Of a DNA stretch of 64,000 nucleotides, positions 38,123 through 46,871 are shown piece after piece (position 1 is the first letter of the stretch; each line of letters starts with the position of its first letter). The notes below the pieces were generated by a model. That model did no database searches, was not told the origin of the DNA, and worked only from the letters and a program-made list of their open reading frames with translations. Location: assembly GCF_019218295.1 (NCBI RefSeq), contig NZ_JAHUZF010000006.1:248001-312000 (forward strand). Reading direction: 5' to 3'. A program made the position numbers and the translations under genes. This DNA comes from Maritimibacter sp. DP1N21-5 (GTDB lineage: Bacteria > Pseudomonadota > Alphaproteobacteria > Rhodobacterales > Rhodobacteraceae).

Positions 38123-38560
38123 TCAGGCTTCCATCCAGATCGTGACAGGCCCGTCATTCGTGAGCGAGACCTTCATGTCCGCGCCGAAACGGCCCTGAGC
38201 CGTCGTTATGCCGAGGTCGCGCAGGCGCTGCGCGAAATGTTCATAGAGCGCCTCGCCTTCCTCGGGGCGGGCGGCCGAAGAAAATCCGGGCCGATTGCCG
38301 GACCGCGTATCGGCGGCCAGTGTGAACTGGCTTACGACAAGCGCCGCACCGCCCGTGTCCAGAAGCGAGCGGTTCATCTTGCCAGCGTCGTCCTTGAAGA
38401 TACGGCACTTGGCGACCTTGGCCGACAGCGTGTCGGCATTAGCGCGCATGTCCCCCTGCATCGCGCAGACGAGGATCAGCAGGCCGGGGCCAATCTCGCC
38501 CAGGGTTTCGCCATCGACCACGACCCTGGCCTCGGAGACGCGTTGAAGAAGCGCACGCAT
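38123..38560 (-). CDS. dtd: D-aminoacyl-tRNA deacylase
   Basis: Protein of 145 aa, full family length, that removes D-amino acids from tRNAs. The active-site motif SQFTLAADT is visible, as is the cross-subunit Gly-cisPro motif in the [12 protein letters not shown] terminus. The N terminus [17 protein letters not shown] is diagnostic. It lies four bases after the PfkB kinase gene in one transcript. Confidence 0.96.
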   Translation of the reverse strand: MRALLQRVSEARVVVDGETLGEIGPGLLILVCAMQGDMRANADTLSAKVAKCRIFKDDAGKMNRSLLDTGGAALVVSQFTLAADTRSGNRPGFSSAARPEEGEALYEHFAQRLRDLGITTAQGRFGADMKVSLTNDGPVTIWMEA

Positions 38561-38564
38561 CGGA

Positions 38565-39467
38565 TCAGAGCTCGTGCTGCCAGGGCGGATTGGCGCCCGC
38601 GCGGCTTACCGTCACGGCGGCCGCCCGCGCGCCAAGGTCGAGCGCAGGAACCAGCGCCATCGGGTCGATTCCGGCAAGGGCGCTCCGGGTCAGTAGCCCA
38701 TCCTGCGACAGCCCCGCGAGAAAGCCCGCGTTGAAGGTATCACCCGCGCCGACCGTATCGACCACGGTCACGCGGGTCGCGGCCACGTGGACCTGTCCGG
38801 CCGTCGTGTGCGCGGTCACGCCCTTGGCGCCTTCGGTGATGCAAACCACCTTTGGCCCGTTGGCCAGGAGCATCGCCACGTCGAACCCCAGCCAGGCGAG
38901 GTCCTCGTCCGAGATCTTGACGATGTCGGCGGCGGCCAGCATCCGGTCCATCCGCGCGCGGAATCGGGCCTCGTCCCGGATGAACCCCGGGCGGATGTTG
39001 GGGTCGATCATCGTCACCCGGGAGGCGCCCTCGCGTTCCAGAAGCGCTTCATAAGCGGCGGCGCAGGGTTCGACCGCTAGCGAGATGCCGCCCAAGAACA
39101 GCGCACTGACCGTGTCGGGCAGGGGGGGTAGATCCTCGGGCGCGATCATGCGCCCTGCGGTGTTCTCGTCATAGAAAGCATAGGTCGCATGGCCGTCGGT
39201 GAGCGTTACAAAGGCGAGGGTCGTGGGACGATCCGAACGGATCGCGAAACGTGCATCAACATCTGCGGCGGTGAGCGTATCACCCAGGACCTTGCCGAAG
39301 AGATCCGAGGACAAGCCGGTCAGAAAGCCGGTCGGCTGTCCGAGCCTTCCCAGCGCGATCGCCGTGTTGAACACCGCGCCACCCGCATAGGGGGCAAAGG
39401 CCGGTTCTCCCGCCGTCGTTTCGCGGGGCAGCATGTCGATCAGGGCTTCGCCGGCGCAGAGGATCAT
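38565..39467 (-). CDS. PfkB-family carbohydrate kinase
   Basis: Protein of 300 aa. The PfkB signature 1 ([25 protein letters not shown]) and signature 2 ([17 protein letters not shown], with the catalytic Asp) are present. The N terminus [13 protein letters not shown] is like fructokinases; sugar specificity cannot be read from sequence. It precedes dtd with a four-base gap. Confidence 0.9.
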   Translation of the reverse strand: MILCAGEALIDMLPRETTAGEPAFAPYAGGAVFNTAIALGRLGQPTGFLTGLSSDLFGKVLGDTLTAADVDARFAIRSDRPTTLAFVTLTDGHATYAFYDENTAGRMIAPEDLPPLPDTVSALFLGGISLAVEPCAAAYEALLEREGASRVTMIDPNIRPGFIRDEARFRARMDRMLAAADIVKISDEDLAWLGFDVAMLLANGPKVVCITEGAKGVTAHTTAGQVHVAATRVTVVDTVGAGDTFNAGFLAGLSQDGLLTRSALAGIDPMALVPALDLGARAAAVTVSRAGANPPWQHEL

Positions 39468-39563
39468 GGGAACTCCGGGTGCATGTTAGCGGTCACATTG
39501 ACTTAACCGACAGGCGAGAGAGGTGCAATTGGCGGAATGGCGTCGTTCCGTGGTGTCGGAGGA

Positions 39564-40235
39564 TCAGTCCAAGAACCGCGCCCAGTCGGCGAGCGGTGCC
39601 CGCTCGGTCCGAAAGGCGTTCGCGGGGTGGTCCCGGTCGGCATGACCGAACGAGATGACGCAAAGCGCGAGGCGGTCGTCCCCCAGTCCGAAGAAGTCAT
39701 GCAGGAAGGGCGAGAACCCTGCCGGCGCGGCCTGGGCAATGGTCGCGATGCCGCGCGATTGGGCGGCGAGGCAGAAGGCGGTCACGAAGCCACCGGTATC
39801 GAGCGCGCCGTAAGCGCCGAGTTCCGCCCCGGACGAGACCATCGCGACATGGGGCGCGCCGAAGAAACTGTAGTTCTTCATCATTTCGCGTGCCGATCCC
39901 GCGCGGTCGCCCTTCTCGACGCCGACCGCTTCATAGAGCTGCCAGCCGCAGGTCCGGCGACGGTCGCGATGCGCGCCGGTGTAGCCCGTGGGAAAGGGTA
40001 GGTCGCTCGCCGCTTCACCCTTCGCCACCGCCGCCTGCATCCCGTCGCGTAGTTTCTCGGTGACGGCTCCCGAGGTGACCTGCACCTGCCAGGGCTGTGC
40101 GTTGCACCAGCTCGGCACGCGTTGCGCCGCAGTCAGGATCGCCTCGATATCCGCGCGCGACACCGGGTCGGGCCTGAAGGCGCGGCAGGAATGGCGGGCG
40201 GAGAGCAGCGAAAACAGCGTGTCGTAATCGGTCAT
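39564..40235 (-). CDS. Nitroreductase family FMN protein
   Basis: Protein of 223 aa. Nitroreductase elements: RHSCRAFRPDPVSRADIEAILTAAQRVPSWCNAQPWQVQVTSG at the N terminus (FMN contact) and a C-terminal CVISFGHADRDHPANAFRTERAPLADWARFLD. It reduces nitro groups or quinones with NAD(P)H. Downstream of the zinc-ribbon gene by 15 bases, so part of that small operon. Confidence 0.93.
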   Translation of the reverse strand: MTDYDTLFSLLSARHSCRAFRPDPVSRADIEAILTAAQRVPSWCNAQPWQVQVTSGAVTEKLRDGMQAAVAKGEAASDLPFPTGYTGAHRDRRRTCGWQLYEAVGVEKGDRAGSAREMMKNYSFFGAPHVAMVSSGAELGAYGALDTGGFVTAFCLAAQSRGIATIAQAAPAGFSPFLHDFFGLGDDRLALCVISFGHADRDHPANAFRTERAPLADWARFLD

Positions 40236-40250
40236 GTCGGAGCGCGGGTC

Positions 40251-41372
40251 CTATTGATACTGGCTATAGAAATAGCCCGCGACTCCGGCAAGGACGAGCC
40301 CGGCGATCACCGCCAGCGCGATCTTCCAGGCCGACCAGGGGCGTTCGCCCTGCACCTTGCCGGACTGGCCGTTCACGACGAAGCGATAGGTCTTGCCCCG
40401 GTACTTGTAGGCGGCGAGCCAGACCGGCAACAGTATATGTTTGAAGGTCACATCGGACACCGTCGTGTCGACCCGATGCACCCGCTGGCGATCCCCGCCG
40501 ATGTCGAATTTCACGTCCCGCAGGATCACCTGGTCCATATGACGCCGCGCCTCGTCATAGCCTTCGGCAAGTTCGACGGTGTAGCCCTCGGCCCGAAACC
40601 CGGCGAGGTATTCGGGCCGGTAGGGCTCCAGGTGCCCGAGGTTCCAGGGGGCGAGCCCGTCGGTATAGGTCTTGGGCAACGACCGGGAGGCCAGCACGAG
40701 AATGTCGTCGAAGAAGCGGGCCACGCGACCGGAGGCGGGACGCCAGCGCACGCGTTGTTCCTGCACCTGCACCGGTTTTCCGTCGCGCATCACGGTCTTG
40801 GTAACGTAATAGACGGTGCCGTGTTCCCCGACATAGGACGATTTCGTGTCGGCGTCATAAGTCCAGAAGGGCACGTAGATGCCATTCATCCTGCGGCCCT
40901 TGCGGGCGTACTGCCGAAGCCCGTTCGGCGCGAACCAGAGACGGCCAAGCCATTTGTTCATCTCGGCATGGGCGGCGCGTTCCTCGACCGCGAAGGGCAA
41001 CACGGCCTTGGGCTTGATCTGCCGGTGGGTGCCGGTGTCGACGACGAGGGGCGTGGCGCAGAAAGGGCATTCGCGTGCATGGGTGTCGGCGTCGAATTCG
41101 ACCTGGGCTCCGCAGTTGGTGCATTTCGCGATACGGGTTTCCTCGATTTCCGCCTGCGGCAGGCGGGCTTCGAGGGCGGCCCTGAAGTCCAGTTCGCGGA
41201 TCGCCGGGACCGTGCCGCCGTGGCCTTCGATCTTGACCACGTTGCCGCAGTGGTCGCAGACCAGCTCGCCCGCCTGAGCGTTGAACCGCATGTCCGCGCC
41301 GCATTGGTCGCAGGGGAAACGGTGTTCCTGCGTCGGGGCGGCCATGTCGAAAGGGTTCGTCTCATCCTGCAT
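40251..41372 (-). CDS. TFIIB-type zinc-ribbon membrane protein
   Basis: Protein of 373 aa. Two zinc ribbons open it: FPCDQCGADM...ELVCDHCGNVVKI (about 19-49) and KCTNCGAQVEF...ECPFCATPLV (about 82-106). A long beta-rich middle follows, and a single membrane segment ends the protein (ALAVIAGLVLAGVAGYFY). Such proteins are often found with SPFH and TelA genes, as here. It overlaps the NTF2-like gene by 11 bases upstream. Function unknown; adapter between cytoplasmic factors and the membrane is a guess. Confidence 0.85.
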   Translation of the reverse strand: MQDETNPFDMAAPTQEHRFPCDQCGADMRFNAQAGELVCDHCGNVVKIEGHGGTVPAIRELDFRAALEARLPQAEIEETRIAKCTNCGAQVEFDADTHARECPFCATPLVVDTGTHRQIKPKAVLPFAVEERAAHAEMNKWLGRLWFAPNGLRQYARKGRRMNGIYVPFWTYDADTKSSYVGEHGTVYYVTKTVMRDGKPVQVQEQRVRWRPASGRVARFFDDILVLASRSLPKTYTDGLAPWNLGHLEPYRPEYLAGFRAEGYTVELAEGYDEARRHMDQVILRDVKFDIGGDRQRVHRVDTTVSDVTFKHILLPVWLAAYKYRGKTYRFVVNGQSGKVQGERPWSAWKIALAVIAGLVLAGVAGYFYSQYQ

Positions 41373-41727
41373 GGTCGAAGCTCACGATTTGGGCGATCTG
41401 TCTGGCCGAAGCCGAGGTGAAACGGATGACGTGGCAGAAGAGTTTCGGATTTTCTTCCGGGCGCTGAAAGCGTCCCGAGACCGAGCCCGCTTTTCCATGG
41501 GTGACGACCTCGGACAGCTCGATCCAGTCATAGGGGGCGAGTGCTGCGAGCCGGGCGACGATGGCCGCGCGACCGACGATCGCGCCGTCGGGGTGTTCCC
41601 AGCTTGCGCCTTCGACAAAGGTGTCGGGCTCTATGCTCTCCTGTCCCATGAGAGCCAGGGCGATCTCGAGCGCGCGCTGGTTCTTGGGCGAGTTGCCGCA
41701 GTCAGGCGAACGGGCGATGCGGGTCAT
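41362..41727 (-). CDS. NTF2-like (SnoaL-type) small protein
   Basis: Protein of 121 aa, start at ATG 41727. The pattern NQRALEIALALMGQESIEPDTFVEGASWEHPDGAIVGRAAIVARLAALAP then a beta-sheet half fits the NTF2-like cone fold used by SnoaL proteins. No catalytic residues can be assigned. Its last 11 bases overlap the zinc-ribbon gene, so the two are translated together. Confidence 0.7.
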   Translation of the reverse strand: MTRIARSPDCGNSPKNQRALEIALALMGQESIEPDTFVEGASWEHPDGAIVGRAAIVARLAALAPYDWIELSEVVTHGKAGSVSGRFQRPEENPKLFCHVIRFTSASARQIAQIVSFDHAG

Positions 41728-41829
41728 GGTCTGGGTCCGGTTGCGGTCGTCGGGGGATTGGTAGCATGGCAGTACTGGGCGCGGAACCCGCGGTCTTGTG
41801 CCGGCGCGAGGATCGGGCGAGGGTGGGCC

Positions 41830-42369
41830 ATGCGACTTGCGCTCCTTCTGTCCTGCCTCGCGGTGCCCCTTCATGCGGGCGATGTATCCTACCGCTTCCT
41901 GTGGGAAGGATCGGGCGGCTATTCCATGCGCGGGGCCATGGCCTTTGACGAGGGCATGTTGGAGGCGCGGGCGGTGTTCGAGGGCGACCTGAGCTGTTTC
42001 GTGATCGAGGGCTACGAGAACGGCACGCCGATCGGGCGCTGGGCGCTGGGCATGTTGACCGAGGAAACGTCGTGGCAGGTGACGTTCCTTCCGAGGCGGG
42101 AGGAATTCGTCGTCTACGCCCCGGAGACGCCCGCGCCGCAGGCCTGGAACATGAACGGCATCGGCGACGATTGCGGGCCGGGCGGCTTCGGCTTCAACAT
42201 CGGCAATCAGGCGCAGGACCTTTGCCTTGACGGGGAATGGGTCTGGGAAAGCCAGATCGACCCGGCGCGTCCGTTCCCCGTCGTGCGGGATGACGAGGTT
42301 GCGTTTCCGGCGGATGCTTGCCGGGGCGATCTGATGATGAGCGAGTTGCACGTGCAGCGCGTCGACTAG
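41830..42369 (+). CDS. Secreted protein of unknown function
   Basis: Protein of 179 aa with a 16-residue signal peptide (ending PLHAG). The mature part is beta-rich with three cysteines (LSCFV, DDCGPGG and DACRG, plus QDLCLDG). It is the only plus-strand gene between minus-strand genes here, divergent from the NTF2-like gene and convergent with the SPFH gene. No family recognised. Confidence 0.7.
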   Translation: MRLALLLSCLAVPLHAGDVSYRFLWEGSGGYSMRGAMAFDEGMLEARAVFEGDLSCFVIEGYENGTPIGRWALGMLTEETSWQVTFLPRREEFVVYAPETPAPQAWNMNGIGDDCGPGGFGFNIGNQAQDLCLDGEWVWESQIDPARPFPVVRDDEVAFPADACRGDLMMSELHVQRVD

Positions 42370-42431
42370 ACCCATGCCAGCGCACGCGACGCCGGGCCCG
42401 GTGTCATTGCGCCAGCACTTGCTGCGCCCGG

Positions 42432-43547
42432 TCACACCCCCGGAGGTGGAGGCGGAGGCATCACGGTGAAAAGCGTCGCAAGCTCGGTGTCCTCGGCCGG
42501 AAGCCAGCCGTCCTGACCCGCGGTCCAAACCAGCGTGTCGCGTTTCACCTCGCCCGCGCCGGCCTTCTGTCCCATGGTCGCGCGCGAAAACGGCCCCTGC
42601 GTCGCGCCGCCGGAGGCGATGTGCCAGACCTTTTCGGTGGGCGGTGGGGGTGGCGCCGGGGGCGTGACCGCCGCAGCCGGAGCGGCCCCCCATGGACCCG
42701 TGGCACCGCCCATGCGCGCGCCGCTCATGGCCATGCCCATACCCATGCCAAGTCCCGCGCCCATGCCTTCGGACATCGCGCCGCCTTTGGACAACGCTTC
42801 CGCTGCCGACCACTGCATATGCGCGTCAAGGTTCCCGGCGAGCCCGCGCGAGGTGCGTTTGTCGAGCGCCTCTTCCACCGCCGGCGGCAGGGAGATGTTT
42901 TCGACATAGAACTCCGGGATCGACAGGCCGTAGTCGGCGACCACCTTTGTCAGCTCGGCTGCGACCATCTTGCCCAGCTCGTCCGTGTTCGCGGCCATGT
43001 CGAGCACCGGGATCCCGGACCCGGCAATGATGCGCGAGAAGGACTGGACGATCACGTTGCGGATCTGGAAGCTGATCTCGTCCGCCGTGAACTCGCCGTC
43101 GGTGCCCACGATCTCCAGCAGGAACTTGCCCGGATCCGTGACGCGCACAGCATAGGTCCCGAAGGCGCGCAGGCGCACGGGGCCGAACTCGGGGTCGCGG
43201 CAAATGATCGGGTTCTTGGTGCCCCATTTCAGGTCCGTGAAGCGTGTCGTATTGACGAAATAGACCTCGGACTTGAAGGGCGACTTGAATCCGTGATCCC
43301 AGTGCTGGAGCGAGGTCAGGATCGGCATGTTGTTGGTTTCGAGCATGTAGAGCCCGGGCGTGAAGACATCCGCCAGTTGCCCCTCATGTACGAAAACCGC
43401 TGCCTGACCTTCGCGGACCGTCAGCTTCGCGCCATACTTGATTTCGTGGCCTTCGCGTTCGAACCGCCAGACCATCGTGTCGCGGGTGTTGTCCGTCCAG
43501 TGGATGACGTCGATGAACTGCCCGCTCAGGAAATCCAGAATACCCAT
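42432..43547 (-). CDS. SPFH (YdjI-like) protein with C-terminal GYF_2 domain
   Basis: Protein of 371 aa, start at ATG 43547 with TTGGAGGG upstream. Residues ~1-240 form an SPFH domain of the YdjI/virion-core-like type (MGILDFLSGQFIDVIHW, then VREGQAAVFVHEGQ). A Gly/Met-rich linker (GMGAGLGMGMGMAM) and a Pro-rich stretch follow, then a GYF_2/DUF4339 domain (VWHIASGGATQGPFSRATM...DTLVWTAGQDGWLPAED). It ends MPPPPPPGV. SPFH proteins scaffold membrane complexes; GYF domains bind proline-rich partners. Member of the TelA cluster, 58 bases after the DUF2927 gene. Confidence 0.88.
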   Translation of the reverse strand: MGILDFLSGQFIDVIHWTDNTRDTMVWRFEREGHEIKYGAKLTVREGQAAVFVHEGQLADVFTPGLYMLETNNMPILTSLQHWDHGFKSPFKSEVYFVNTTRFTDLKWGTKNPIICRDPEFGPVRLRAFGTYAVRVTDPGKFLLEIVGTDGEFTADEISFQIRNVIVQSFSRIIAGSGIPVLDMAANTDELGKMVAAELTKVVADYGLSIPEFYVENISLPPAVEEALDKRTSRGLAGNLDAHMQWSAAEALSKGGAMSEGMGAGLGMGMGMAMSGARMGGATGPWGAAPAAAVTPPAPPPPPTEKVWHIASGGATQGPFSRATMGQKAGAGEVKRDTLVWTAGQDGWLPAEDTELATLFTVMPPPPPPGV

Positions 43548-43605
43548 GTGTCCCTCCAATGTTGTCCGGCGCCGCACTTCGGCAGGCGCACGGTTCAGGC
43601 AGGCC

Positions 43606-44553
43606 TTAGGCCTCGCCCCCCATCAATTCCGCAGCGATCGTCTCGACAATAGGCCGCGCCTCGCCCTCCGTCATCCCCGGACGCAGGCGGCGGTCGTAGA
43701 GCATCTTGAGAAGGATCTCGTCGTGCCCGGTGAGGAAGCCGAATTCCTCGTCGTCATTGAAGATCGACGGGCGCGCGAGCGGGTAGTCGTTGGACAGACC
43801 CAGACCTTGCGTGACCTCTTCATGGATGCAGGAGGCCCGCAGCAGGTCCGGATGTTCGGCGCGGATGATGGCGACCGCCTGATCGTAGGTTCCATCCTGT
43901 TCGGGATCGGTGGCAAAGGCGAGGCAATAGGTCGATTCAGGCAAGTTGATCACTGTATTGAGCGCGGTGCGCGAAATGTTGGGCATGATCTGGCGAAGGC
44001 GGGGTTCAAGCGCCCGGCGTTCGGATTCGCTCACCACGAAGACGTGGAAGTTTCCGTTGCGCCCGGTCGAGATCGGATGACCCGACACCCGCGCGAGCCG
44101 CGAGGCAAAGGCGTTGAGCACGGCCGTATCGCGGGCCTGATCGTCGGAGGAAAGGCTGTTGCCGAACTCGATGGTCAGGCGCACGGGCTTGTCCCAGCGG
44201 TGCATCCGGCTCGCACTTTCGCGGGCGACCAACGTGCCGCCGGCATCGGCGTATTCTTCGTAGAAGGCGATGCGCAGGAAGTTCCGCACCACATCGCGCG
44301 AGGTGAAAGGCGCATCCGGCCCGCCGCCATCGGTGCGCAGGAGCCCCTGCTGCAAGAGGCCGTTCTGAAGACGTCCGTAGTAGTCGACAAGCTGGGGCGA
44401 CAGGCCGCCCGCCGCAGGAACCGCCATAGCGACCTCCGCGGGGCGGCCCATGGGCACGGGCGAGGTCAGCACGGCCCCGCGTCCGCCGAGGTCGCACCCG
44501 GAAAGCAGCAGCGCCCCGACGAGGGCCGGGGCCAAGGCTAGGTAGGTCTTCAA
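43606..44553 (-). CDS. DUF2927 lipoprotein
   Basis: Protein of 315 aa. The N terminus carries a lipobox (LLLSGC, Cys20), so it is a periplasmic lipoprotein. The DUF2927 domain follows. A CIHEEVTQGLGLSND motif near residue 245 looks like a metal-binding metzincin-like pattern (HExxxxxLG plus Asp), so a peptidase role is possible but not shown. Two bases after telA; a tight operon. Confidence 0.85.
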   Translation of the reverse strand: MKTYLALAPALVGALLLSGCDLGGRGAVLTSPVPMGRPAEVAMAVPAAGGLSPQLVDYYGRLQNGLLQQGLLRTDGGGPDAPFTSRDVVRNFLRIAFYEEYADAGGTLVARESASRMHRWDKPVRLTIEFGNSLSSDDQARDTAVLNAFASRLARVSGHPISTGRNGNFHVFVVSESERRALEPRLRQIMPNISRTALNTVINLPESTYCLAFATDPEQDGTYDQAVAIIRAEHPDLLRASCIHEEVTQGLGLSNDYPLARPSIFNDDEEFGFLTGHDEILLKMLYDRRLRPGMTEGEARPIVETIAAELMGGEA

Positions 44554-44555
44554 AA

Positions 44556-45740
44556 CTAAACGGCGCTCCCGATGTTCGCTCCCGAAGCGGTATCACGTGC
44601 CTTGGCAGCGGCAAGCGTCTCTTTCAGCTCGGATTCCATTTTGACCAATTCCTGCTCAGCCGCCGCCCGTTTCGTCTTGCCTTCGTCGGCAATGGCGAGG
44701 CTTTCCTGAATGGTGGCGATCAGATCGGCGTTCGCGGCCTTGATCGCCTCGATATCGAACACGCCGCGCTCCATTTCCTGCCGCACGACGGCATTCGCTT
44801 CCCGCAGGTTCTTGGCGTTCGATGTGAGGAGTTCGTTGGTGAGGTCATTCGCCTCCTTCACGGCGCCCGCCGCCTCGGCCGAGCGCTGGATCGTCACCGC
44901 CTGCGCGAGCTGCGTTTCCCACAGGGGCACCGTGTTCACGAGGGTCGAGTTGATCTTGGTGACCAGCGACTTGTCGTTCTCCTGCACCAACCTGATCGAG
45001 GGCAGGGACTGCATCGTCACCTGCCGTGTGAGCTTGAGATCATGGACCCGGCGTTCGAGATCGTCGCGCGCGGCCCGCAGGTCGCGCAGCTCCTGCGCGA
45101 TCTTCACGCCTTCCTCCTCGGGCGCGGCCTTCACCTCGGCTTCCTTCGCCGGAATGTCGGTGGCGTCAAGCTCGGCGATCCTGGCCTCGCCCGCCGCAAT
45201 ATAGAGGGCGAGCTCGTCATAGAACGCGAGGGTCTTGTCATAAAGGATGTCGAGCGACTTGATGTCCTTCAGAAGCGTGTGCTCGTGCCGGAGAAGCTCG
45301 TCGGTCACCTTGTCGATCTGGCCCTGCACCGTCTCGTAACGGGCCGCGAATTTGGCTGCCGGGGCCATCTTGCCGGTGATCTTTTCCCAGAACGACCGCT
45401 TGCGGCGCATGTCGAGTTCGCTGACGGAAAAGCCGCGGATCGTGGTGACGATATCGCGAAGGCTGTCGCCTGCGGGGCCCACGTCCTTGTTGCGCACGCC
45501 GGTCAGCATCTCCTGGCTGATCGTCTGCAATTCCGCCTGCGCGCCCGAGCCGAATTCGATGATCGACTGGGTGTTGCCCATGTCGATTTCGTCCATCCGT
45601 TTGCGGATCTCGGCGCCCTGGGTCGCGTCTGCTTGAGCCAAGGGAACGAGGTCGGTCGAGGGCTCTCGCAGCACGACTGCGGTCACTTCGTTCACTTCGG
45701 TCGCCTCGACGGCCGCGTCCTTGTATGTCTTGTCGTCCAT
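44556..45740 (-). CDS. telA: TelA-family toxic anion resistance protein
   Basis: Protein of 394 aa, full-length TelA/KlaB-like, long helical with several coiled-coil stretches (DLERRVHDLKLTRQVTMQSLPSIRLVQENDKSLVTKINSTLVNTVPLWETQLA is the diagnostic core). TelA proteins go with tellurite and other envelope stresses; mechanism unknown. Second gene after the XpaC-like gene (33-base gap) and two bases before DUF2927. Confidence 0.94.
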   Translation of the reverse strand: MDDKTYKDAAVEATEVNEVTAVVLREPSTDLVPLAQADATQGAEIRKRMDEIDMGNTQSIIEFGSGAQAELQTISQEMLTGVRNKDVGPAGDSLRDIVTTIRGFSVSELDMRRKRSFWEKITGKMAPAAKFAARYETVQGQIDKVTDELLRHEHTLLKDIKSLDILYDKTLAFYDELALYIAAGEARIAELDATDIPAKEAEVKAAPEEEGVKIAQELRDLRAARDDLERRVHDLKLTRQVTMQSLPSIRLVQENDKSLVTKINSTLVNTVPLWETQLAQAVTIQRSAEAAGAVKEANDLTNELLTSNAKNLREANAVVRQEMERGVFDIEAIKAANADLIATIQESLAIADEGKTKRAAAEQELVKMESELKETLAAAKARDTASGANIGSAV

Positions 45741-45773
45741 GTCCTGTCCCCTGTCTGTCCCTGTCGTGTTCCG

Positions 45774-46661
45774 CTATCCACGCCCGGCCACAACGCCTTC
45801 GCGCGCCAGCCGTTCCCGAAGAACCTCGATCTCGACGTTGAGATCGTCCTGATCTGCGGTAAGCATCTTCTGTGTCCGTGCCGTGAAATTCCGTTCGAGA
45901 TCGTCGAGCAGCGCGAAGTAGTCCGACTTCGCCGCCGGGTCGCGCGACCGGACGTAGATGTCGGCGAACTTGGCCGTCGCGTCGCGAGCGCCCATCAGAT
46001 AGACGGTCAGGTATTTCCGCGCGCCCGAAAGGTCGCGGGGGTCGTCCTCGATGGTGCGGAACATGTTGCGGGCGGTAACGAGGAAACTGTCGACCCGCGC
46101 CTCCGCCTCGCGGTCGCGTGCCCGGACCACGGCGTCCTTCATCGCGCCCAGCAGTTTTTCCGCCTCTCCCACGGCGCGGGCGACACGGTCGGTCTGAAAC
46201 TCGTCTACACCCTCGAGGCCCTTGTTCTTCATCGGGTCCGGCCCGAAGGCCATGACATGAAGTGCTGCGCCGAGCACCGCGAAAATCACCGCGTTCACAG
46301 GACCTGAGGCGAGCCCCGCGAGCCCCAGCCCCGCGCCCGTCAGAAGGCTCCCCGCGATCTTGCGCGGAAAGGCTGGCCGGCGGGCGATCTTGCGCGCGTC
46401 ATAGGCTTCCTGCGCGATCACGCCTTCCCGTGTCAGCCAGGCCGCCAGAATGAGCGTGCCGAAGGCCACCAGCCGCAGGGCGAGCCCGGCAGGGTCGAGA
46501 AAAAAGGCCGACACGGCGAGGGGCAGAGGGGCGAGGAACAGGAAATTCACCCGTCCACCGGCCCGCGCTCGCACCTGGCCATCGAAGGCAGGGCGGGGCG
46601 GGTGGTTCGTCTGCGGACCATCCCCGTCAGGAGAGTATTTGCCGCCGTATCGCCCGGCCAT
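45774..46661 (-). CDS. XpaC-like membrane protein (5-bromo-4-chloroindolyl phosphate hydrolysis family)
   Basis: Protein of 295 aa. Two membrane hairpins (about 40-75 and 110-145) are followed by a helical cytoplasmic domain ending AKSDYFALLDDLERNFTARTQKMLTADQDDLNVEIEVLRERLA, typical of XpaC. XpaC/TelA pairs recur across bacteria in stress operons. Its ATG overlaps the stop of a 27-codon gene (TGATG), so translation is coupled to that small membrane protein. Confidence 0.85.
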   Translation of the reverse strand: MAGRYGGKYSPDGDGPQTNHPPRPAFDGQVRARAGGRVNFLFLAPLPLAVSAFFLDPAGLALRLVAFGTLILAAWLTREGVIAQEAYDARKIARRPAFPRKIAGSLLTGAGLGLAGLASGPVNAVIFAVLGAALHVMAFGPDPMKNKGLEGVDEFQTDRVARAVGEAEKLLGAMKDAVVRARDREAEARVDSFLVTARNMFRTIEDDPRDLSGARKYLTVYLMGARDATAKFADIYVRSRDPAAKSDYFALLDDLERNFTARTQKMLTADQDDLNVEIEVLRERLAREGVVAGRG

Positions 46662-46744
46662 CAGCCGCCTCCCGTGATCGCGACATAAAGAATGAGCGCG
46701 ACGAGCAGGAAATAGCTCAGACGCTGCAGCGCAGATCCGGACAA
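46661..46744 (-). CDS. 27-aa membrane peptide leading the TelA operon
   Basis: A TTG start with AAGGGGG six bases upstream opens 27 codons encoding LSGSALQRLSYFLLVALIL and then YVAITGGG: one hydrophobic helix with a short polar start. Its TGA shares a base with the XpaC ATG (TGATG). Too short for automatic gene callers; the ribosome site, coupling and clean membrane helix argue it is real. It could be a small subunit of the TelA complex or a translated leader. Confidence 0.6.
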   Translation of the reverse strand: MSGSALQRLSYFLLVALILYVAITGGG

Positions 46745-46871
46745 GCGGCACCCCCTTTGTGACCAAAGTGCTGTCTTGAGAAAGATATAGGCCGGATAGG
46801 CCGGGGCGCAAAGGCCTTGGCCGGGAAGACGTGGGGAAAGCCGCGCTTCGCCGCCGATCAGGCGGCGGCGT

